A stretch of 6,231 nt of DNA, from the NCBI GenBank assembly GCA_003488415.1, contig DNLQ01000125.1:1-6231 (forward strand). Direction: 5' to 3'. Positions 1 through 5,240 of this stretch are shown here, piece after piece (the stretch's first letter is position 1; each line of letters begins with the position of its first letter). Source of the stretch: Ruminococcus sp. (GTDB lineage Bacteria > Bacillota > Clostridia > Oscillospirales > Ruminococcaceae). Made by a program: the position numbers and the translations under genes. The notes beneath the pieces are model-generated. The model was given only the letters and a program-made list of their open reading frames with translations. It had not been told where the DNA came from and did no database searches.

Positions 1-896
1 GTGTAGTAGTTGAACTGTACCTTTGTGGTATCCTTACCGAGTACCTCAATGTCTATCTCGTCCCAGGGATTATCCTCAGACTGACCGGTATAGGTGAAGA
101 AAGAAGATACAACGCCGGGATTCTTGATAGCCTGCATTGAAGTCTCGTAGTAGCCGTAGCCGTAGTGGTCGGAAGTTCTGTACTCAGCGCCTGAGTAGTT
201 GTACTTGCCTGTGTAGTCACGGTCTATTTTGAGAGTGAGCATACCGTTGTCGAGGGAGGTATTGCCCTTGTACCAACCGCAGTCAAAGGGATTACCGTTA
301 GTCCAGCCGTCAGAAGCAAAGAACAGCGGAGTTGAACCCTTGCGGAAGTCTGCAACAGCTTTTGCATTGGCATTCATGGGAGTACCGTAATCCTTGATGC
401 CGTTGCTGCCGGGATTCTGAGGAGCCTCGGTGGGCTGCTGAACGGGAGCCTCGGTAGGCTGCTGCCATGGATTGTAAGGAGCCTGAGTAGGCTGCTGAAC
501 AGGGGGCTGAGTCTCAGGCTGGATATTTGAATTTTCGGCATAGGACTCAGGCAGGGAAGTGATGATGCCTGCGTCATATTTCTGTATAGAGATAGCATCT
601 GAACCTGTTATACCATCGCCGCAGTTGAATACATCAGCGTTTTTGATGCCATCATCGCTGAGCGGATAATTTGATTTGTTTGCAACATACTGAAGAATAG
701 CAACAGCATCTGCAACATTGATATTAGTATCGGTATTTGCGTCTCCGGGCTTGTAAGAATCCTGGACAACTGGAGCTGTGAGCTTTGACACATTTGTATT
801 CACAGCAGCCAAAGCGGAGAATCCTGAACCAAAAGCTGTCATCACAGAGATAGCGGCGACAGCAGCAGCGCAGCGGCTGAAATAACTTTTTTTCAT
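1..896 (-). CDS. Secreted dockerin-bearing GH16 beta-glucanase (lichenase type), 3' end beyond window
   Basis: Translating the minus strand from ATG at 896 gives an open frame of 298 codons that runs off the left edge without a stop. Residues 1-30 are a signal peptide (MKKSYF start, Ala-rich core, cleavage likely after SALA). Residues 50-117 are a type I dockerin: repeat 1 has GDANTDTNIN with D52, N54, D56, N58, D63; repeat 2 (NADVFNCGDGITGSDAISIQ) is a divergent Ruminococcus-like form. Residues 121-165 are a Pro/Gln/Thr linker. The GH16 catalytic domain starts near residue 168; DEIDIEVLGKD at 279-289 gives nucleophile E280, helper D282 and acid/base E284, followed by TTKVQFNYY, as in endo-1,3-1,4-beta-glucanases (lichenases). 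Expected role: extracellular cleavage of mixed-linkage beta-glucan while docked on the cellulosome. An AGAGAGG ribosome binding site lies 8 nt before the ATG. About half of the catalytic domain is missing, so exact GH16 specificity is inferred. Confidence 0.93.
   Translation of the reverse strand, partial: MKKSYFSRCAAAVAAISVMTAFGSGFSALAAVNTNVSKLTAPVVQDSYKPGDANTDTNINVADAVAILQYVANKSNYPLSDDGIKNADVFNCGDGITGSDAISIQKYDAGIITSLPESYAENSNIQPETQPPVQQPTQAPYNPWQQPTEAPVQQPTEAPQNPGSNGIKDYGTPMNANAKAVADFRKGSTPLFFASDGWTNGNPFDCGWYKGNTSLDNGMLTLKIDRDYTGKYNYSGAEYRTSDHYGYGYYETSMQAIKNPGVVSSFFTYTGQSEDNPWDEIDIEVLGKDTTKVQFNYY
420..500 (-). repeat. Tandem QQPT(Q/E)AP linker repeats in the GH16 protein
   Basis: Three copies of an eight-residue unit, VQQPTQAP (residues 133-140), WQQPTEAP (144-151) and VQQPTEAP (152-159), make up the linker between dockerin and GH16 domain. 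The underlying DNA is also repetitive (gcctcggt-gggctgctg and gcctcggt-aggctgctg on the plus strand). Such Pro/Thr/Gln linkers are flexible spacers in cellulosomal enzymes. Repetition at DNA level makes copy-number variation between strains plausible. Confidence 0.85.
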
Positions 897-931
897 AAGT
901 ATAACCTCTCTCGGTGTAAAATAACGATCAG

Positions 932-959
932 CGTATGGAACAGTGCACATAACCATACG
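932..959. repeat. Inverted repeat in the GH16 leader
   Basis: CGTATGG at 932-938 and CCATACG at 953-959 are perfect 7-bp inverted repeats with a 14-nt spacer that itself centres on GTGCAC. The element lies between the likely GH16 promoter and the ribosome binding site, so it could be an operator at or just downstream of the transcription start, or a leader RNA hairpin. No regulator can be assigned from sequence. Confidence 0.45.
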
Positions 960-967
960 TAACTCTG

Positions 968-996
968 TATACTCATTGTAGACTGTTTTTTGTAAA
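968..996 (-). promoter_or_regulatory. Possible sigma-A promoter for the GH16 gene
   Basis: On the minus strand TTTACA (996-991) is followed after 17 nt by AGTATA (973-968). An alternative -10, TACAAT (980-975), matches consensus better but has no good -35 at the right distance. Either choice gives a leader of roughly 60-70 nt before the GH16 ATG. The gene needs its own promoter because a terminator separates it from the regulator upstream. Confidence 0.4.
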
Positions 997-1042
997 AAAT
1001 ATACAAGGCAAATGATAAAAATAGCAAAATAATGATATATAG

Positions 1043-1073
1043 AAAAATCCCCCCGACCATGAGTCAGGGGGGG
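1043..1073 (-). terminator. Intrinsic terminator of the AraC-type regulator gene, overlapping its stop codon
   Basis: Read on the minus strand, a G/C-rich hairpin pairs the C run at 1073-1067 with the G run at 1054-1049, continued by GAC/GTC around a five-base loop (1062-1058) with one bulged base. A TTTTT tract follows at 1047-1043. The regulator's TGA stop (1066-1064) is inside the 5' arm, so the last codons (DNPP) are encoded by the stem. The T tract is on the minus-strand side only, so termination is directional, toward the GH16 gene. Confidence 0.85.
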
Positions 1074-1822
1074 TTATCCTCGTCTTTAAGACCATGAAGC
1101 CGATATTGCTTCTTATATTCTTTAGGGGTAACTCCGATGAATTTTTTAAAAACGGTGATAAAGTGGCTCTGTGAACTGAAGCAAAATAGATTGCTTATCT
1201 CAAGATCGGTATACTCAGAGAAAAGGAGCAGCTTTGCAGCTTCTTCAGCTTTCGACTTGCTCACGTAGGTACTGAATGGGATGCCGGTCTCAGCCTTGAA
1301 GAGTCTGGAAAGATGAGCAGGGCTGATCTGAAGGTACTCAGCGGCGTCGTTTATCATAATACGGCTGTGGAGGTGATCGCTGATATAGTCCAGAGCTTTA
1401 ACGACCTGTTTAGAGTAGATCCCGCTGTTGAGCACACGGCGCATATTGCGGGTGTAGCTCTCGATCATTTCGGTATGGGCAGAGTGTACCTCATCCTGAG
1501 TACGGCATTTGTCAGCCTTCATTATGTAAATATCGCTCAGGTTATACGCTTCTTCCGGAGTCATGCCGCTGTTCACGCAGAATCTTGCGATAAGAGCGGC
1601 GGAAATGACGTAGTGGTATTTAAGGTTACGCAGGGGATCCTCACTCAGAAGGCCGTATCCCTCACCGCAAAGAGGGGTTGAAAACACCTTTACGAGTTCG
1701 ATATTACCGGAGCATATACTCTCATAGAAAGCGATCTCACGGTCAAAAGAGGCGTGCTCGAAGTCTTCCTCACGCTGTGAAAAAAGATGTTCAGCCACAT
1801 ATCTTTCAGAGTGGTCATTCAT
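1064..1822 (-). CDS. AraC/XylS-family transcriptional regulator
   Basis: This encodes a 252-residue protein with a C-terminal AraC-type DNA-binding domain (about 136-240). The first helix-turn-helix is INDAAEYLQISPAHLSRLFKAETG (157-180); the second spans about 205-238 and carries the family signature SHFITVFKKFIGVTPKEYKK. The N-terminal 130 residues do not look like the cupin sugar-binding fold of AraC itself. They are helical and contain YHYVISAALIARFCVNSGMTPEEAYNLSD (about 69-97), which I associate with regulators in Clostridia but cannot tie to a ligand. The start at 1822 is chosen because AGGCGG lies 8 nt upstream; an in-frame TTG at 1876 is the promoter's -35 box. The gene is divergent from the GH43/CE1 gene and upstream of the GH16 gene, so control of plant-polysaccharide genes is likely but inferred. 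Confidence 0.93.
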   Translation of the reverse strand: MNDHSERYVAEHLFSQREEDFEHASFDREIAFYESICSGNIELVKVFSTPLCGEGYGLLSEDPLRNLKYHYVISAALIARFCVNSGMTPEEAYNLSDIYIMKADKCRTQDEVHSAHTEMIESYTRNMRRVLNSGIYSKQVVKALDYISDHLHSRIMINDAAEYLQISPAHLSRLFKAETGIPFSTYVSKSKAEEAAKLLLFSEYTDLEISNLFCFSSQSHFITVFKKFIGVTPKEYKKQYRLHGLKDEDNPP

Positions 1823-1847
1823 ATGCTTCACCGCCTTTCTTTTTTTA

Positions 1848-1876
1848 ATTGTAACATTTTTTATAGAAAAAGTCAA
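1848..1876 (-). promoter_or_regulatory. Sigma-A promoter of the AraC-type regulator
   Basis: On the minus strand TTGACT (1876-1871) and TACAAT (1853-1848) are separated by exactly 17 nt, one mismatch from consensus in each box. Transcription should start near 1841, giving a leader of about 20 nt that holds the AGGCGG ribosome binding site. The -35 box begins 2 bp from the 36-bp palindrome at 1878-1913. Confidence 0.85.
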
Positions 1877-1877
1877 G

Positions 1878-1913
1878 GTACATATTTACGGACAATTGAT
1901 CGTTAATATGTAC
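1878..1913. promoter_or_regulatory. 36-bp near-perfect palindrome, candidate operator
   Basis: The arms GTACATATTTACG (1878-1890) and CGTTAATATGTAC (1901-1913) are inverted repeats matching at 12 of 13 positions. The 10-bp centre contains CAATTG, itself palindromic about the same axis (1895.5), so 15 of 18 base pairs are symmetric overall. It abuts the -35 box of the regulator promoter, where a bound dimer would affect RNA polymerase. AT-rich with no T tract after it, it is not a terminator. The binding protein is unknown; autoregulation by the adjacent AraC-type protein is one possibility. Confidence 0.7.
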
Positions 1914-1990
1914 GCACTAATCAGCTTCATGATAAAACTTTTTGTATTCAAAAATGGAAATTGTTGTAAAATAATGACATTTTTGTCTGA

Positions 1991-2022
1991 CAATTCTGCG
2001 AATTTCACACCAATTCTGCAAA
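1991..2022 (+). repeat. Direct repeat pair upstream of the GH43/CE1 promoter, candidate activator site
   Basis: CAATTCTGC occurs at 1991-1999 and again at 2011-2019, a spacing of 20 bp. The match extends to 11 of 12 positions (1991-2002 versus 2011-2022). Two direct repeats about two helical turns apart, just upstream of a -35 box, is the classic layout of AraC-family activator half-sites. The downstream copy ends about 10 bp before the proposed -35 at 2030. Assignment to the divergently encoded regulator is inference. Confidence 0.65.
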
Positions 2023-2029
2023 ATGTGGG

Positions 2030-2058
2030 TTGCTAATATGTTACGTGTTTGTTAAGAT
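2030..2058 (+). promoter_or_regulatory. Probable promoter of the GH43/CE1 gene
   Basis: TTGCTA (2030-2035) and TAAGAT (2053-2058) are separated by 17 nt, placing the start near 2065 and giving a leader of about 40 nt with AGGAGG at its end. Both boxes deviate from consensus, as expected for a promoter needing an activator. The -10 lies inside the inverted repeat at 2050-2068. Confidence 0.55.
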
Positions 2059-2068
2059 GATATTAACA
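2050..2068. promoter_or_regulatory. Inverted repeat over the GH43/CE1 -10 box, candidate operator
   Basis: TGTTAA (2050-2055) and TTAACA (2063-2068) form a perfect 6-bp inverted repeat with a 7-nt spacer. It covers the proposed -10 box and transcription start, a usual position for a repressor site. The element is short and AT-rich, so chance occurrence is possible. Confidence 0.4.
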
Positions 2069-2105
2069 GATATTTGGGAGTACCCATATAGAAGGAGGAA
2101 TTGTA

Positions 2106-5105
2106 ATGACAAAGAGAAAAAAAATACTGACAGCTTTGACGTCGTTTGCAGCCTGTGCTGCTATGGCAGCAGTTGCCCCACAAACAGCAAAAGCCGATAA
2201 TCCGGCGATCCAGACCATCTACTCCACAGATCCTGCACCAATGGTATACGGCGATACTGTATATCTCTACACCGGACGAGATGCAGACAACTCAAACAAT
2301 TACTATATGCCCGACTGGCACTGTTTCTCGTCACAGGATATGCAGAACTGGACAGACCACGGTACTATTCTCTCATGGGACAGCTTCAAATGGGGCAAGA
2401 AGGATTCAGCCTGGGCAGCACAGTGCATAGAGCGCAACGGTAAATTCTACTATTATGTCACACTTGAAAACAACAGCGGAGGCGGACGTGCAATAGGAGT
2501 TGCTGTTGCAGATTCTCCTACAGGACCGTTTAAGGACGCTCTTGGCAAGCCACTCTGCGGTCCGCACTGGGAGTACATTGATCCTACAGTATTCATTGAT
2601 GACGACGGTCAGGCGTGGCTGATGTTCGGTAATCCGTCATGCTACTACGTAAAGCTGAAGGAGGATATGGTAACTCTTGACGGAGAGATCAGGAAGTTTG
2701 ATATGAACGCCCAGACCTTCGGACCGAGCAGCAAGACATCTTCCTACGGCGAAGGACCGTGGTTCTACAAGAGAGGAGGCCTCTACTATCTTGTATTTGC
2801 CGCATTCTACGGCTCAGACGGCGGTGAGAGCCTTGGATACTCAACAGCTCCCACACCTACAGGTCCCTGGACATACGGCGGTCAGGTAATGAAGACTCAT
2901 AACTGCTTCACCAATCATCCCGGAGTAATTGATTTCAAGGGTAAATCCTATCTTTTCTATCATGACGCAAGCCTTCCCGGAGGCGGCTCATTTGACAGAA
3001 GCGTATGCGTTGATGAGTTCACATACGGCTCAGACGGTTCTATACCGACGATCTCTCCCTCCAAGACCGGACCAAAGCAGATCAAGTCATTCGATCCCTT
3101 CCGCAAGGTAGAGGCTGAGACAATGTGCTGGAGCTCAGGTGTAAAAACTGAGGAGTGCAGCAGCGGAGGACTTGATCTTTGCAATATTGAAGACGGAGAT
3201 TTTGTCAAGATCAAGGGAGTTGACTTCGGTTCAGGCGCTGACAGATTCACAGCCAGTGTTGCATCCGCAACTGAGGGCGGTATGATCGAGCTGCACACAG
3301 GCAGCGAAAAGGGACCTATCGTAGGTGCCTGCAAAGTACCGGGAACAGATGGCTGGCAGGAATGGACTGAGGTATCCTGTGATGCTTCCGTAAGCGGAGT
3401 AGAGGATCTTTACCTTACCTTCAAGGGCGACAGCGGCTATCTATTCAATATTGACTGGTGGAAGTTCAGCGGCGCAGGAGCTGCTGACATCAAAGAGGAC
3501 TCGACTGATGCTTTACCCACACAGGCTGCAACGAAGGCTCCGTCAGAGATACCTTTATCCGGAGAGATATTCCATCACACATTTGAAAGCAGCGACAGCG
3601 ACTGGACAAACAGATTCGGTGCAGAGACTGCATTAAGCACCGGAGCAGCATACAAGGGTTCAAAGTCATTGTTTGTCAGCGACAGAACCGATGCCTATAC
3701 CGGCGCATTACTGACACTTGGAAATGACTTCAAGGCAGGACAGGAATACAGCTTCAGTGTAAACGTAATGTACCCCACAGGTTCAGATTCAGAGACTTTC
3801 CACTTCACCCTTTCATATGAGGATTCCGAGGGGGAGACTCATTACGAGAAGATTGCCACAGGAGTTCTTACGAAGGGCAAGTGGTCACAGCTTGCAAACA
3901 CCAATTTCAAACTGCCTGCCGGTGCATCCAATATGCAGATATATGTAGAGACAGGCAAGAGTACCTGTGATTTCTACATTGACGAAGCTGTAGCAGCGAC
4001 AGCTGGTACAGTGATCTCCGGCGCTCCCAAGGCGCTTAATCCTTCACGTCCCGGTGACGTGAACTGTGACGGTTCTATCAACGCATTTGACGTAGTATTC
4101 GCACGTCAGGGACTTGCAAACGGATTCACAAATCCTCTCTTTGAAAAATCAGCAGATGCCGACAGAAGCGGAACGGTCGAGATAAATGACCTTGTGCTCA
4201 TTCAGGAGTATGCTTTAGGCAAGATCAGCGAGTTCCCGGATAACAGACCTCCGGAGCCTGAAAAGCCTGAATTCAACTATGATGCTAACCTCCAGTATCA
4301 CGAGCCGGATCCTAAGTACCTCGATCCCTGTTCACAGGCTGGTACAATAACCAAGGAGACATACAATGGCATCAGGGGAACAAAGAGTCTGAATGTTTAC
4401 ACTCCCTACGGATATGATCCTTCAAAGAAGTACAACATCTTCTACCTTATGCACGGCGGAAGTGAAAATGAAAATACTGTCTTCAGCAATGACGTAAAGC
4501 TCCAGAATATCCTTGATCATATGATAATGAACGGCGAACTTGAGCCGCTGATAGTTGTAACTCCCACCTTCAATGGCACAGGCAGTGAAGCAGCTAATTT
4601 CTGGGAAGAGTTCAAGGAAAATGTAGTACCTTTCGTCGAAGGAAAGTATTCTACCTACGCTGAGTCTACATCATTCTCTGATCTCCAGGCATCAAGAATG
4701 CACCGTGCATACGGCGGATTCTCAATGGGCGGACTTTCCACATGGTGTGTAGCAGACCACGATATGGACATCGTCGGATACTTCATGCCTCTCTCCGGCA
4801 ATAACTGGGAGGGAATGGATAAGCTGACAGGTGAGATCGACAGCCTCGGATTCACACAGAGGGATTACTTCATTCTTGCGGCAACAGGTGACGAGGATAT
4901 GGCTTATGGTAATATGAAGCCTGAGATGGATGATCTGAAGACTAATAAGACAAAGTACTTCACCTACACGTCTGATTTCTCAAAGGGCAACTTCTACTTC
5001 CTTGTTGCACCGTCAGTACCCGGCAGCAAGAAGACACACTGGTGGGGATTCGTAAGATGGTACATCTACGACGGACTTCCTTACTTCTTCCACGAAGGAC
5101 AGTAA
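2106..5105 (+). CDS. Secreted cellulosomal GH43-CBM6-CBM22-dockerin-CE1 arabinoxylan-debranching enzyme
   Basis: A 999-residue multimodular protein. Residues 1-30 form a signal peptide (KRKK start, cleavage likely after AKA). GH43 (about 32-325) shows the catalytic trio D42 (STDPAPM), D159 (YIDPTVF) and E216 (YGEGPW); the family includes alpha-L-arabinofuranosidases and beta-xylosidases. CBM6 (about 335-456) ends in FNIDWWKF; a T/P/A-rich linker follows (457-485). CBM22 (about 486-632) is a xylan-binding module. A type I dockerin (650-710) has calcium ligands D651, N653, D655, D662 and D684, D686, D695. The C-terminal CE1 esterase (about 722-999) resembles feruloyl esterases, with nucleophile S873 in GFSMG, likely D931 (GDEDMAY) and H978 (THWW). 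Expected role: removing arabinose and ferulate from arabinoxylan while docked on the scaffoldin. AGGAGG lies 7 nt before the ATG. Exact GH43 specificity is not certain. Confidence 0.95.
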   Translation: MTKRKKILTALTSFAACAAMAAVAPQTAKADNPAIQTIYSTDPAPMVYGDTVYLYTGRDADNSNNYYMPDWHCFSSQDMQNWTDHGTILSWDSFKWGKKDSAWAAQCIERNGKFYYYVTLENNSGGGRAIGVAVADSPTGPFKDALGKPLCGPHWEYIDPTVFIDDDGQAWLMFGNPSCYYVKLKEDMVTLDGEIRKFDMNAQTFGPSSKTSSYGEGPWFYKRGGLYYLVFAAFYGSDGGESLGYSTAPTPTGPWTYGGQVMKTHNCFTNHPGVIDFKGKSYLFYHDASLPGGGSFDRSVCVDEFTYGSDGSIPTISPSKTGPKQIKSFDPFRKVEAETMCWSSGVKTEECSSGGLDLCNIEDGDFVKIKGVDFGSGADRFTASVASATEGGMIELHTGSEKGPIVGACKVPGTDGWQEWTEVSCDASVSGVEDLYLTFKGDSGYLFNIDWWKFSGAGAADIKEDSTDALPTQAATKAPSEIPLSGEIFHHTFESSDSDWTNRFGAETALSTGAAYKGSKSLFVSDRTDAYTGALLTLGNDFKAGQEYSFSVNVMYPTGSDSETFHFTLSYEDSEGETHYEKIATGVLTKGKWSQLANTNFKLPAGASNMQIYVETGKSTCDFYIDEAVAATAGTVISGAPKALNPSRPGDVNCDGSINAFDVVFARQGLANGFTNPLFEKSADADRSGTVEINDLVLIQEYALGKISEFPDNRPPEPEKPEFNYDANLQYHEPDPKYLDPCSQAGTITKETYNGIRGTKSLNVYTPYGYDPSKKYNIFYLMHGGSENENTVFSNDVKLQNILDHMIMNGELEPLIVVTPTFNGTGSEAANFWEEFKENVVPFVEGKYSTYAESTSFSDLQASRMHRAYGGFSMGGLSTWCVADHDMDIVGYFMPLSGNNWEGMDKLTGEIDSLGFTQRDYFILAATGDEDMAYGNMKPEMDDLKTNKTKYFTYTSDFSKGNFYFLVAPSVPGSKKTHWWGFVRWYIYDGLPYFFHEGQ

Positions 5106-5127
5106 CATGATATAGTATAAATAGGAT

Positions 5128-5162
5128 AAAGCTCCCGGAGGCTCAGTGCTTCCAGGAGCTTT
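5128..5162 (+). terminator. Hairpin terminator after the GH43/CE1 gene
   Basis: AAAGCTCC (5128-5135) pairs with GGAGCTTT (5155-5162). After one mismatch the stem continues with GGAGG/CTTCC including a wobble pair, around the loop CTCAGTG. The trailing T tract is interrupted (TTTGTCATTT), so termination may be partial. The stem ends 5 bp before the -35 box of the next gene. Confidence 0.7.
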
Positions 5163-5167
5163 GTCAT

Positions 5168-5196
5168 TTGACTTTGCAGCAGATCCGTGTTATAAT
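5168..5196 (+). promoter_or_regulatory. Near-consensus sigma-A promoter of the methyltransferase gene
   Basis: TTGACT (5168-5173) and a perfect TATAAT (5191-5196) are separated by exactly 17 nt, predicting a start near 5203 and a leader of about 38 nt. This is the strongest promoter match in the window and suggests constitutive expression independent of the upstream enzyme gene. Confidence 0.88.
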
Positions 5197-5240
5197 TGAG
5201 TTGTACATTAAGCAGTTGTTTTCGCAGAAAGGAGCTAATT

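Noticed and set aside
374..793. Two minus-strand open frames of 74 and 61 codons
   Set aside because: They are out-of-frame shadows inside the GH16 gene, whose own frame carries signal peptide, dockerin, linker and catalytic motif.
1313..1681. Plus-strand open frame of 122 codons
   Set aside because: It is antisense to the AraC-type regulator, has no recognisable domain, and the regulator frame is clearly real.
1823..1876. In-frame 18-codon N-terminal extension of the AraC-type regulator from TTG 1876
   Set aside because: It coincides with the -35 to -10 promoter stretch, and an AGGCGG ribosome binding site with good spacing precedes the ATG at 1822.
932..1914. Possible shared motif between the GH16 leader repeat and the 36-bp palindrome (TATGT and GTTACGT fragments)
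   Set aside because: Matches are only 5-7 bp in AT-rich DNA and need gaps to align, so they are within chance.
2075..2086. Small hairpin TGGG-AGTA-CCCA in the GH43/CE1 leader
   Set aside because: Only 4 bp of stem that cannot be extended; too small to call a regulatory RNA element.
2146..4855. Several 60-124 codon frames overlapping the GH43/CE1 gene on both strands
   Set aside because: All lie within one continuous 999-codon frame with recognisable domains end to end; none has independent support.
5196..5240. In-frame 15-codon extension of the methyltransferase from TTG 5196
   Set aside because: The TTG overlaps the -10 box, lies upstream of the predicted transcript start, and AAAGGAG precedes the ATG at 5241.
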